The translations under genes were made by a program, and so were the position numbers. The notes under the pieces are model-generated. The model saw only the letters and a program-made list of their open reading frames with translations. It searched no databases and was not told the origin of the DNA. From Phlebiopsis flavidoalba (Eukaryota > Basidiomycota > Agaricomycetes > Polyporales > Phanerochaetaceae), in assembly GCA_035772785.1 (NCBI GenBank), contig JAOCPU010000079.1:34617-98616 (forward strand): a stretch of DNA of 64,000 bases, written 5' to 3'. Of this stretch, positions 47,784-58,986 are shown in pieces; position 1 is the stretch's first letter, and every line of letters starts with the position of its first letter.

Positions 47784-48661
47784 ATGATGTCCTCTTCCGA
47801 CCCTGCGACGTCCGACACGCCCTTCCAGCCCATATCGACGCAATACACGAAACTGCAGCGGCAATACCAGCAGATACTCGACAAGGTCACGCCCTTCGTG
47901 CTCTACCGTTGGCTGGGGACAGCGGGGCTGTTGAGTATATTCATGCTCAGAATTGTAATCTCGCAAGGAGTGAGTGCATAAATATGATACTGGGGATACA
48001 TCCTTATCATTCGTCCTGAATAGTGGTATATTGGTGAGTTTTGCATCGATGTTTTACGTGAAGTTGAGCCCTGAGCAGATTTTATTACCGCCTCGTAGTC
48101 TGCTGTAAGTCGTCATTAGATTCATGCTTTGCATAACCTCACGAATTGCTCTACCAGATGCCCACGCCATTTACCTCCTCAACTTGCTGCTTGCATTCCT
48201 CCAACCAAAATTCGACCCATCCCTCCAAGATGACCTTCTCGCGGACGAAATCGAGGGTGGCGGCGAAGACATGTCCTCGCTACCATCTGCACGCGACGAC
48301 GAGTTCAGGCCGTTTGTTCGTCGTCTGCCGGAATGGCAATTCTGGTAAGCCGGACCACCAATATGGATGTCGCTTGCTGATAGTCACGCTTTGCAGGCTG
48401 TCCTCTACGCGGGCGACACTCATCGCACTCTCTTCTGCACCTTTTCAGAAGCGTTTGATGTCCCAGTGTACTGGCCTATTCTGGTCATGTACTTCTTCGT
48501 ACTTTTCGTGTTGACGATGCGCAGGCAGATTCAGTACGTCCAACCTCACCTTTCTGTCAAGCGCTCTCCGCTGACCGCTCTTTAGGCACATGATCAAGTA
48601 CAAGTACATCCCCTTCGACTTGGGTCGCAAAACTCGCTACGGCCCTCAGGCTAGGCGGTAG
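47784..48661 (+). CDS. RER1: RER1, Golgi-to-ER retrieval receptor
   Basis: Four-span membrane protein that returns ER membrane proteins from the cis-Golgi. Exons: 47784-47969 ('[20 protein letters not shown]', '[20 protein letters not shown]'), 48024-48033 (10 nt, 'WYI'), 48099-48104 (6 nt), 48158-48344 ('[20 protein letters not shown]', '[17 protein letters not shown]'), 48397-48533 ('[20 protein letters not shown]') and 48586-48661 ('[15 protein letters not shown]' to stop). All introns are GT...AG, 52-65 bp. The joined micro-exons give '[17 protein letters not shown]', exactly as expected for the family. A two-base TC insertion near 48430 breaks exon 5. An alternative start one codon later (47787) is possible. 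About 210 residues. Confidence 0.9.
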
Positions 48662-48783
48662 CATCCCGCATCTTGTCCGAGTGTAGCTCTAGACGGGCTC
48701 TGTCCGTAGACTTCTCACGCGCACCATGTTATATCTGTCTGGATAGACTCCACTATATATTCCGAGACTTAATACGGGACATT

Positions 48784-49826
48784 CAGAACACGAATGGGAT
48801 TACAGCTTTGCGCTCTTTGGGGTAGTCCGGGAATTTATTGTGGTACCATTTTGTGACCCCGCCAGGCGCGTGAGATCATGAGGAGAATTTCGGCATAGAA
48901 GAATACGAAGGGTGGGTTGATGGTGGCAAGAAACGCGGAGAGCGAAGCGAATGAGGGTACAGGAGAGCCAGCGAAAGCGAAAAGCCTAGCCATTCCATCC
49001 ACTCGCAAAAGTAGTTCGGGTCAAAGAGATGTACTTGTACAGGTAGCCGTAGGGCACGGCGTAGTGCTCTTGTTTATTCTTGCCGTTATTGTCGTCCTCT
49101 TCGCGGGCCTTGCCTTTGGACTTAACATTGCGCCGAAGGTTAAGTAGGATTTCATCGTGGAGTATGTTGCCTGCGAATCCCAGGGCCCATGTCGCAATAC
49201 CCACCCAGAAGAGCGGGCGTGAGTATGCTCCCACAAGAAACTTGGCAGCAGTGGGTGAAGACAAGTAAGCTCCCAGAAGACTGCCGTTAACGGTGTTGAA
49301 TGCGACCGCAAGTAGCGGTACGACGATGAAAGATTTCGACCGCGAAGGTGTGCGGAGGGGCGAGACGATAGCACGGTTCATGTAGTGGATCAAATACAGA
49401 GCCGCGAGTAGCGTTGAAGGGTTAGACAGCGTCAAGGGTGGGGACTGCCCAAAATTCGAGGGTGAGAGCGGCGAGTGAAGGTATGCGTAAGAGAAGGCTA
49501 CGGGCGCAACAAGTTCCATCACCATCCATGACTTGATGCCTACGTGTAGACGTATAGTCAGGGTCGAGCGTCCACGCAATGAGGTAATGCGAGTGGTCTC
49601 ACCGTCAACGAGCCATACACTATTCTGATCCTTCAATGTAAAGCGACCAAAGGGTGCGTCAATGACAAAGGTCAAACGCGCACGCAAGATGCGGGAGTGT
49701 AACGAAAGCTTTTCTAGCGACTGGCAGCGTGGGCGGTAAGCAACTATCAGGATCTCGATGACACTGCCCGATGAACATACCGTCATACAAGGCTTGGACT
49801 TGCGAGGCTGCTGCTGCTTGAGACAT
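48784..49826 (-). CDS. Steroid 5-alpha-reductase family protein (DET2/SRD5A1-like)
   Basis: NADPH-dependent ER-membrane reductase family; the fungal substrate is not known. Minus-strand order: start 'MSQAAAASQVQALYD' at 49826, intron, 'FVIDAPFGRFTLKDQNSVWL', intron, 'IKSWMVMELVAPVAFSYAYL', 'LLAALYLIHYMNRAIVSPLR', 'FIVVPLLAVAFNTVNGSLLG', 'LFWVGIATWALGFAGNILHD', 'EILLNLRRNVKSKGKAREED', 'HYAVPYGYLYKYISL' and 'FCEWMEWLGF'. The C-terminus is 'FYAEILLMISRAWRGHK', then the family ending with WYHNKFPDYPKERKAVIPFVF, stop at 48784-48786. The H-Y-x-x-P-x-G and N-H-K/N-K-F-P-D-Y-P-x-x-R-K-A-x-x-P motifs are diagnostic. About 310 residues. Indels occur near 49660, 48965 and 48845, the last in an A run. 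Confidence 0.85.
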
Positions 49827-50318
49827 ATTTGCGGGACTGCGAAGAAAAAGCTTGGATACGAGGCAGAGTGGTGGTGGGTGGGAGCGTGACCGTGTGAGGC
49901 ACGCGCAGCGACGCGGAAGAGAAGAGCTGGACACGGACGCGAGGAGCGTGTCTCGCTCAAGCGCCCATCTCTGCTGTGTATGATTGGCGCGCAACCTTTT
50001 CCTCATCACGCGAATCGAATTTCGTGTCAGTGTCTCCTTGCCTCTCGTCCCCCTCCGTCGCTTTGCTCGTCGACATTCGACCTTTGGTCGCTGGTCCGCG
50101 TCCCACTGCCACTGCCTGACCTCTCCGAGCGACGGCATGGCGTCGTCTATCTATTTGTCCCGGGTAATGGCTTCTCGGAGAAGCCACATCTTGGCAACGG
50201 CTTGCCAACGTATAACGCTGCTGTCCGCGAGAAGCAGCACCGAAACCACCATAGCGTGTCATGGCTCAATCCCGTCTCTCTCCCAATCCCAGGAGTTCAT
50301 ACGCGACGTCTGCGGCTC

Positions 50319-52638
50319 ATGGTGCCCAACTTCTCGCGTCTCTTCCACTCCAGTCAAGTGCGGTTCGGCCGGAGAAGAGGGCCGTTCATGCTTTTCATGG
50401 CTCTATTTGCGACGCTATACTTTATTGTCGTCTTAAACCGGAGGTTTACCAGCAATGATCAGTCGTGGTCGCCTCCAGGCTTCCCAGACTTCGACCCCTC
50501 AACATTGGTTTACAAGCGCGAGGATCTTCAGCGAATATGGGAATGGGAGATTGCTGCGGGACACTACCCAAGTGGACGCCGGAGTACGTTGTCATTTCAA
50601 GTGCTAAGAATCCTCTATCTCACACCATCTTATAGTACCAGAGCAAATCGGTCTCACAAACCCGCCTCGTAACCCGGCGCTCTCATCCCGTCGAACTGCT
50701 GTATTGCCTCCTCGCTTCAGAGGGCCAATCTCCACAGATACAATTGGATTAGGGCCTAACCGCATATATCCCGACATTCGTCGCGAAGTTCCAAAATGTT
50801 GCCTATCCTCCCCGTCCAATAGCTGGAAGTGTTGCAGACCTGGATGTTGTGATGGACCACTGTGACTTCCAAACGAATAAAGTACGGTTTTCATCCAGCC
50901 GCATAAATTGAAGCCTGACATATTGTGTCGCAGTACGTACGCGACTGCTTAGAAGTTCTCCGAGTCGGAGCTGGACTTGAGCTCGGAGCACAAGTCAGGC
51001 GGGCAAAGATGGACGACTGGAAATACATCTATGTAGAGGATAGTGCGTCTGATAACAGCACTGACCCCTCTGCGTACACGAAGCCACCCATCGTACTCAA
51101 GGCTCAGGGCGATGCAGCTTCGAACAACGAATTGCCCAAGAAACGTGGTTCGGAATGGGAGCCGACTCTGCACCTGCCTGCCCCGCCGAAGTACGTTCCT
51201 TACAAGGACCAGGGCGACGTCTGCGACGAAGAGAATCCGCGAATTTTACCACATGTTCTGGACAGGGCCATTCACGGACAAGCCATATCTCGCTCTCCTG
51301 TCTTTCCTCTATACGCAGAACCTCGGACTACAATTCGAGGAAGGCACACATGACCCCAACGTTTTGCCGGCCAAAGTTCTGGCTGTGGATCAATCCCGGC
51401 CCCGCAGCCTCGATTCCCAACCCTACCGCCGTGCGCGATATATGTACGACTCGCTGAAGTCCAAATCCTTGGGCATGCCCCTTTCCTACACCCCCGCTTT
51501 AAAGACGTCATCCAGTTCAAACTCTGGAACACGACAGAACAGCTGGATGGTATTCAGAGAACTCAAGGACGAGTGGCGAACGCTGCGAGATAGCTTGTTC
51601 AACTCCGGTGGTCACGTCGAGAAGATTCCCCAGGAAGAGAAAGAGAAGACGACGGAGGCTGCGGAGCCGGAAGCAACTGAAGAGGGGGCCATTCCCAAGG
51701 CTCCAGCTCCTACCAAGAAGAATGAGGACGATAAGGTCAACCGTGTTGGATCGAAGTCCCCCAACGAATATGACCGTCTGTCTGTCATTCTCTCTGACAT
51801 GGTCCGTTTCGTCTTGTGCCATCGGTTCGGCGGTATCTACCTCGACGCGGATACTATTCTCCTTCGTGACTGGGGGAAGAGCTGTGGGGCTGGCGAGGCG
51901 CCTTCGCATACCGCTGGTCGCGCGTCTTGAGAAGTACAACACCGCGGTGCTGCGCATGAACAAGAATTCCGCGCTCGGCACATTCTTGTTCAGGACGGCG
52001 CTGAAGAATGGTCTCGACTTCCACCCCATGAGTATCTCGAAAGTACACGAAGGATGACGTACCTAGAAGGACTCCTCTTACGTCTTCCCGATGCGCTGTT
52101 CGAGACTCGGCTTGGCTCAACACCGAATCGTATGACGACCAGCGTGACCGCCCACCACAGGCCCTACTTCACTGCTCGTGAGTAGAGACGGCTATATACG
52201 CCGGCGCAGTACTCACCATTACACACAGCTTCCAAGACTTCTTCGAAACACCCGTAGTATCCAGTGCTGCCCCCCAAGCTCTCGGTATCGATGGCTTCTT
52301 CAAGGGCGCGTACTCCGTACCACTATTTCCATAACTTCTGGTCAGTAGCGAAGCGCCTCTAATATCTTTTTATTTTGCTGAGTCCAACCTAGGTGGAGGC
52401 CATTTGAGGCCCTTTTCACGCAACTTCCCCGACTTAGGACCTCGCTTCGCTGCAGGAGAAAGACAAGCTCGTGCCCAGCTGGCTGAGAGCAGCTCAGCCA
52501 AGCTCCCCGATCCGGAAGATGAGACGGTCGATGACGACAAGCGCGACCTGGACTGGGGCGACCGTGCTCAAGAGGACCATGGAATCTTACGTCCGTGGCG
52601 AACGACCGAACATGTACGGAGAGTGGATCAAGTGGTGA
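50319..52638 (+). CDS. Type II membrane glycosyltransferase with DXD motif (GT32-like)
   Basis: Probable Golgi glycosyltransferase of the DXD sugar-binding family. Start 'MVPNFSRLFHSSQVRFGRRR', signal anchor 'MLFMALFATLYFIVVL', stem 'FDPSTLVYKREDLQRIWEWE'. The intron 50586-50638 is in phase. Then 'NPALSSRRTAVLPPRFRGPI', 'DLDVVMDHCDF', intron, 'YVRDCLEVLRVGAGLELGAQ', 'IFHMFWTGPFTDKPYLALLS' in two frames, 'FWLWINPGPAAS', an acidic Glu/Ala/Pro insertion, and the catalytic-site 'DMVRFVLCHRFGGIYLDADT' with DXD in LDADT. C-terminal pieces 'YNTAVLRMNKNSALGTFLF', 'FQDFFETPV', 'VRGERPNMYGEWIKW', stop at 52636-52638. Frame changes near 51245, 51360-51510 and 51890. The donor sugar is unknown. Confidence 0.8.
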
Positions 52639-53163
52639 CCACATCTCTCTGCGGTGTGACCCCTAATTGACATCTTTCCCCCGAACCCTGTATATAATGC
52701 TCCCGTTACTGGAAGAGGTTGCCCCCTCGCTCTAATGACCTTCGTTTCCTTCCCTCGTACATTGCTTTAGTTTGACGTAGGCGTCACGCGGGGCGGGTTG
52801 GATTACTACAGGGTCGAACGCATGATTGCGTTTTTGGAGCATGGTTGCCCGGCTTATACCATAACATATCTCCCGGATACATCCTGTGAACCTCTACTGT
52901 ATACGCCCCTCAGAAATACGTGGGCTGGTGCGTGGGTCTTTAACCATAGTGTTTTGCTGATGTACCTAGAGTGTGGCTATGATTCTCCTTGCTGTCGCTC
53001 GAGTAGCCAACGCAACGCTGCTAGGTGTGTATCTAATCTCGAGTGTCAGACGCGCTGGCGCTCTTTCCTATTCGTCTTGCGTCTGTGACAACCGCGACCT
53101 GCGGCCAATGTACACCTCGGATTATACCCCACGGCCTCTAACAACTTGGAAATTACGCTGAGG
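52639..53163. other. Intergenic stretch
   Basis: Probable terminator of the glycosyltransferase gene and promoter of the TRAPP gene. A plus-strand frame at 52798-53088 shows no family resemblance and is probably chance. Confidence 0.3.
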
Positions 53164-56100
53164 ATGAACTCGTACCCACGACAGAGCTGCTCGCACAGCT
53201 CGCCACCGGTTATGTTTGTTGGCTGTCTGGGGGCCCACAACCACCAACGACCCCCACCGTCCCCTGCGCCGAAAGCCCAGGATCCATTCACTGTTCTGGC
53301 ATTTGTGCGGCTGAAGGACGCGTTGCAATCCCAGAGAATAGCTGCTATTTGGCAGCCAGATAAATCCAGACCTTTCAAGCCGTCTTCGTCGAACCCGTAA
53401 GTCATCCGTCTTAGGTATAAATAAACGCAGGTCGACGATATAGGTTGTCGAGTTCGTAACGTATCGCCGGTCAAGTCCGTCATGCTAACCATGATATTGA
53501 CTTATCCTAGGATGCCCGCTTTCCTCCGCGCAAGATGCAACCTGCAGAAGACCAGCAGTTTCTGCCCACACATTCTCCATTATCCCCATTGACACCATCA
53601 TCCCCACTTTATCCAGACGGTCTCATCGCCCCCATATGGATCAGGAAGCATACATCGCTCGTGCCTTCGGTCTTTGTTCTCTTTAAACGTCTATCGTTTG
53701 AATACCAGCGGGCCCATACCGGCGGGACACCATTGGACATTCCCCGACCCCGACCTTGACCGTGAACGAGAGGTGAGGGAGAAGAGAAGAGATGCTGAGC
53801 TTGCCCAGGAGATTGCAACAAAGAAAGAAGACCACAAATGAACGTTCCATTAAACTCACCGTAGTCCTTATGGCGAGTAGGAAGATGTTAGGTACATACG
53901 ATCGCGAACCGTCTCAAAAACAATACAATAACACTTTGCAGATGACCCCGCACTAGATACAGGCTCACGTATATCCGAAGACAAAGTGGCCTTGACCCCC
54001 GAGCTGCTTTGTTCGTTCTCAGCCCAGTCGCGCCGTCAGAATAGGTGATTTTGTGCGCAGGTGTGGTGATGTCCGTGACATACCCACCAGCCAAACTTAT
54101 CCTCACTTCATCAGTCTGCAGGAGGCTCTCTGGGAACCCGCTCTTGAGTACTACACAAACCAACCCTCAAAACGGGTTATGCGAAACGAACCGGCATACG
54201 CAAAGTGGATCGGCCCTACCGCTTCGTTTTTCTCCCCGCTGCCACGATCTCTGCACGCCCACTAAGACCTGAAGGATGGACAGTGAGATATGAATACAAA
54301 ATGGGCGTGTTTTGCCGAGTTCCGTGGCGAGGATGAGGTTGCGCTGAAGTACGCTTTGGATGGTTATGCAGTCATCTTTGCGCTAACAGAGATAGATAGG
54401 GCATTATCAAGACGCATATTCTGCATTGCAGATCATGTTCGGATCGACTGCGATTCTACCTCCTCGGACTAAACGATGGGCTGAAGCGAAGGTCCTCGCT
54501 GACTGCATTAGCCTGAAGGTGATTCTCATTTGTATATGGCGTTCTACCACTCACCTTGGATCTAGATATGCAAGATGTATCTTTATAACAACGAACATTT
54601 CTCTTGCTCTTGCGCACCATTCCATGCACATATCGCCGATTCGCGGATTTTTCCCGAGGCTGGGGTATAGGAGAAGAGACTTTCGCGTTTTGGAGTTTGG
54701 CTCTCGCGCGGGCAGTAAGCATAGGTTGACCCTACAATGACACCCTTTCGATACTAATGCGGCAATTAAAAAGACATCGTGTTTTTGCTGAGTTGCTCGA
54801 ACAAGGGACCCGATCGGGGGGAGACCCTCAAGATTCCAACATATACCTTCCGGCGTCTGCATCTGCCGCTCTGACGTTTGTCTCGCAGTCCTCTAGACTC
54901 TCAGCGTAGTGCGGTGGAAATGGAGTCTCATGCGATCCTTGGGTCTGAATCCCACTCAGGCATTGCATGCCATGCATCCAGGTTTCTACTACTAATCGTG
55001 GCGGCACGTTGTACTGAGAACCGTAGAACGAGATTTTTACGTGCTGTTGGAAAACGACGTAGGTGACCAACTGAATAACACTCTTTGTGCAAGGAGCTGA
55101 TTGTACTCTTCTAGTCACAAGACAGTCCCAGTGACGTCTTCACCGGGCTTCGCTAATGAGAACAAAAGTCGATCATCTTGCAATCATATTGGAGGTTAGA
55201 ATCTCTTCCAATACTTGTACATGATTGCTAAGTATTGGTCTCAGCTCTATACAAGATCCTACGAACTGTTTAAGAATCATGCCGCTTCCAGCCCCGCACA
55301 AAATCAAGGCAGACAGACACTTTGGATTGCCTATCGTAATTGCTCAGACATACTTTGAGTCACAGAAGTTTCGACATGGCCGTCGCGGTGAGTGCGCTTG
55401 ATGATTATCCTTGATGTGCGACTGAAACTGCATCTAAGGTTCTTCGAGCGTATAGCAAAGACTTATCGACGAGAGAAGTGGGATCCTATGCTAGTTTCCA
55501 CTGTTGTCGACCTGGTATAGATGTGCTCAGCAATTGGGATATATGGAGCTCAGTGTTCAGCTCTTGTTCGAAATGCTCGCGCACGGTAAGCCAGTTTCTC
55601 TGCACCGATATATATTAATACTCATGCTACTTTTAGGCCCTAACGATGCAGAGGACGAGCCGGACGCAATTCAAGAAGATCTTTTGGCGGTTCTCAAGGT
55701 ATGAGAATTGATTTAGCTTATGTATGGCGTCTTGTAAATGTCACCAACAGAGTACGGTACCAGCTGACTTAGACCGACCCACTCGTTGTGGACCTGCTGG
55801 ACGCGGAACCGTTATGTACGTGGTACTCGACCCTGTCGCATGATGTCCCCTCATTTCCTTTTTAGTGGACTCCACCGTTGTGTTTTGGTCTCCTGAAATT
55901 AAAGTTGGGGAGCCTGCCGTGTATCAACTCACACTCTCATCTCCATCCCATGTATTCGTGCACTCTTTGCCATTCACCTCTCTGACCATCCATTTCGACG
56001 ATCAAACCCCTCCGATCACAGTTGTGCACAGGCAATCCACGGTGGAGGATGAAAGGCCTTTAGTGCAGCATGTGGACTTGGGACAAGTAGAACCTCTCGT

Positions 56101-58048
56101 TGAATCCAGTGGACAATGTTTCGCGTGAGGTCGAAGCGGTTCTTCAATGGAGACCAGGCAGTTCGATTGTCTTCACAGGGTCTCTACTCTCAGCTATACC
56201 CGCGACATTGACCGTACGTCTTATAGTGTAGGTTCCCTCATTGTAGAAAACGAACTCACCAGGGGGGGACTTAGATCTCCAAGCTTGTGCTCACTCTCAA
56301 ACAAAGCAGTTGGTGGATAGAACTTCCTCTACAGCCTACTAGTACCAAAGAAATGGCTTTGCCGTTGACAGTTCCCAACTGGCTAAGCTCCTCTGCCCCC
56401 ATCCGTTATATACCTATACGCCGCGATCCCCCAGCATCCCGTGTCTAACGTGACGTATGTTCATTGGCAGGACTCCTAGCCCTCGTGTACTGACGAACAC
56501 GGACAGTGTCCGACTACGGCCACATATTCTCAATGTCGCATTATCCCACGATGCCCCTCCGTACCTTGGGCAGAGGAGTATCCTATTTCCGTGGAAGTCA
56601 CCAATGTATTGACGTACCGAGAAAATAGCTTGTGAATGTCGCAGTCGATGCGATGCTCGGCATCCTTCTGAGGATGAACTTGCATGTAAGAGAGGATCCA
56701 CATGGGTCATCAACACTTTCCCGCTGACAGTATTTACAGCCAACAGCATCAGTTTATGATAAAGACACATGGGCAAACCTTCTCAAAGGGATTTCATATT
56801 GGGACTCTGTCGCCCGGCGTCAGCGCTTTGAAGACCATTTATCTTCGAAGTGCAGGTGCGGCTTCGGATGTCGTCGTCGACATCTCCGTTCGATCTCGTG
56901 TTGCCAGACGCGGTTCCGCCACAGACACAGTCCATCATCACCAAAGCATGTCCTTCACTGTTCTCTGATGACACTGGCGAGACTTTACGAACACTGGTAG
57001 TACGCACTGTTGACCCCATCACCGTCAAGCACGACGTTGTTTTATCGACGGTCAACACGGCAACTGCCCGGCAATCGCGCGGAATTATCGACGTACGATG
57101 CCGAGTCTCAGTCGCGATGCAAGTCACGCAGAGGCTACAATTGTAACGCTCTGGACTTGTTCTGGCCCACACGGTATCAAGGTTGAGAGTGCTGAACTAA
57201 TTAGAGAGGTATTTGGGCTTTATTCTACAGCACCCTTCTATCATATCTGATCTATTATATAATGTAGGATAATCTCGACGCAAAAGTCGTAAAAAACTGT
57301 ACTGGAAACAGATACGGAGGACTTTCTGTCTGAATGGCTACCTGGAGACGTAATTCAGCGATTGCTGTCGGGGCAAGCGTTAAGCTTGCCAGAAGACTTG
57401 CTTGAATGAATCTGTACAAGGTCCTGGATCCTATAAGATCACTTGGAGACGGTGGAACGCGCTTCCTGAAGTTCTCACGCTCATTTACTCGGAACGTACT
57501 GCAGCGTTCTGCCAAACGGCCAGTTGGGCTCACTTGGAACAAGCCGATTTCCCCTCCCTTCCCTACGGCCTCCTCGGGATGGGTCGATCATCGCTTTGCT
57601 GAACGTGCCAACGCAAGCGAATTTACATGTGCCCATTCAGATCCGTTTTGACAGTGCGGAATTTACGGTCAACCGGTTGTGCCGCCAACGTCGTGGTACA
57701 GGTTGAATCGATCCCGCAGACGGCTTCGTTATGGCAGGCCTCAGGAGCGGCAGGCTAACCCATCCTCCTGCCGGGTGGGGAAGAAAACGGTCACGTGAAC
57801 CTCGTTCCGATTGTCGTGCGGATACTTCCAAAGATACCTGTAATTAAAGTCACCGACCGTAGAGCTTCCGTTGGTTCCGCAAACAGGACGCACAAGCCGA
57901 GGCGAAGGCGAAGTGGTGCCAGTTGTGGACGTCAGATGGGACGGGAAGGTCAGCCGACGGAGAAGACCGTCTGAGACCTGTTGTAGCGAAAGATAAGAAG
58001 GTGTCGTCTGATGTTGTAATCCTTGTGCTATACCCAATAGTGCCTTAG
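53164..58048 (+). CDS. TRAPPC11-like TRAPP complex subunit (foie gras/gryzun)
   Basis: Large subunit of a TRAPP tethering complex acting in ER-to-Golgi and Golgi traffic. Pieces in order: start 'MNSYP' with 'PPVMFVGCLG', 'FTVLAFVRLKDALQSQR', 'PDGLIAPIWIRKHTSLVPSV', 'DLDREREVREKRRDAELAQE', 'EALWEPALEYYTN', 'VFAEFRGEDEVALK', then the foie-gras signature 'RGWGIGEETFAFWSLALA', 'FAELLEQGTR', 'RAARCTENRRTRF', 'QNQGRQTLWIAYR', 'YRREKWDPMLV', 'YMELSVQLLFEMLAHG', gryzun beta-rich segments 'VDSTVVFWSPEIKVGEPAVY', 'HVFVHSLPFTSLTIHFDDQT', 'SALKTIYLRSAGAASDVVVD', 'ALLNVPTQANLHVPIQIRF' and the end 'KVSSDVVILVLYPIVP' with stop at 58046-58048. Many short introns and many frame changes. Expected length about 1150-1200 residues. 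Confidence 0.85.
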
Positions 58049-58939
58049 ATTTTGTGACTTCTTCTCATCCACTTTGCTACCCCAGTGCAGGCGTTGCAGA
58101 GGCGTAGCGACGAAGGCGTTGCACTTACTTACTGGTTTTCAGGATGTTCACACAGTCGAGCCTTGACTCCGGTCTAGACTTCGCACTAGATTTCAACGAC
58201 ATTGACAAAACGCAAACTTGCAGGAGAATGGCGATCGCAGGTCGTCACCCTAGATTGAACAAGATGCACGCTCCCGTGACTTATAGCGCAACTTCTCGAG
58301 TGCCCATCGATTCCGAGGACTCATAGCCTTACTGCTTCAGTAGAACTGGTGAGGTAATGTTGCGATCAATCGGCCGTTGGTACGCTTATTTCATTGCCCG
58401 CGAGAGGATCAAGCGAGAACTACGTTTGCATTTGACTTAATCGCCACTGCTACAGTTGCCAGACAGAGATGCAGAGGGCGTGCGACCGAACGACGTCATC
58501 GCTGACCTCTGCTTAACCGCTCGAATTGCAGCTTACTCATGCATATCTCAGACAAGTATAAGTTGGTCTTAGACCCCCTTGATTTACAAGGCGCCCATTA
58601 GACGCCTTTATCCTTTGTAAATCTGACGGTTTGCCGGCGCCTCTCTAAGCCGTCAGATCTTACCCCACTATTCTGTAACCGTCAATGTAATACACCTAAT
58701 AGAGTATGTGGCGTCTCAACACAAAACCCAAATGTATGATTTGTGACCAGTGGTTTACTGTAATTATATCTCATTTTGGCACGTGAGTGGTGAAATGCAG
58801 TAGCGCTTAGATTTGGCTAGGCATTTGGTGACTTGTCCTGACAACTCCGTGACACCTCCCAATCCAAACTGCTTTGCTATGACCTCTCTCAATCCTTTTT
58901 GAAAATATCACTGTGATTCTCACAACGCGCTATCAACAC
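58049..58939. other. AT-rich boundary between TRAPP gene and transposon
   Basis: No gene recognised. The stretch contains two adjacent hairpins (58581-58658) and then becomes AT-rich toward the transposon. The exact left end of the element cannot be placed. Confidence 0.35.
58581..58658. repeat. Two abutting hairpins
   Basis: Hairpin 1 has arms GATTTACAAGG and CCTTTGTAAATC (58581-58623), with an inner GGCGCC/GACGCC loop. Hairpin 2 has arms TCTGACGG and CCGTCAGA (58623-58658), with a GC-rich loop. They share the base at the junction. Back-to-back stems outside a gene could be a transposon end, a small structured RNA or a relic of foldback elements. Confidence 0.5.
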
Positions 58940-58986
58940 TTCCAAGCCATGATCAAGCAGAAGATAATGTAACAAACGGAGAGGCC

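Noticed and set aside
49659..50262. Long frames on both strands between the reductase and glycosyltransferase genes
   Set aside because: They overlap the divergent promoter region and first exons of the two recognised genes and show no independent domain.
58581..58658. tRNA or structured small RNA
   Set aside because: The two stems do not form a cloverleaf and no B-box (GGTTCGAANCC-like) sequence is present.
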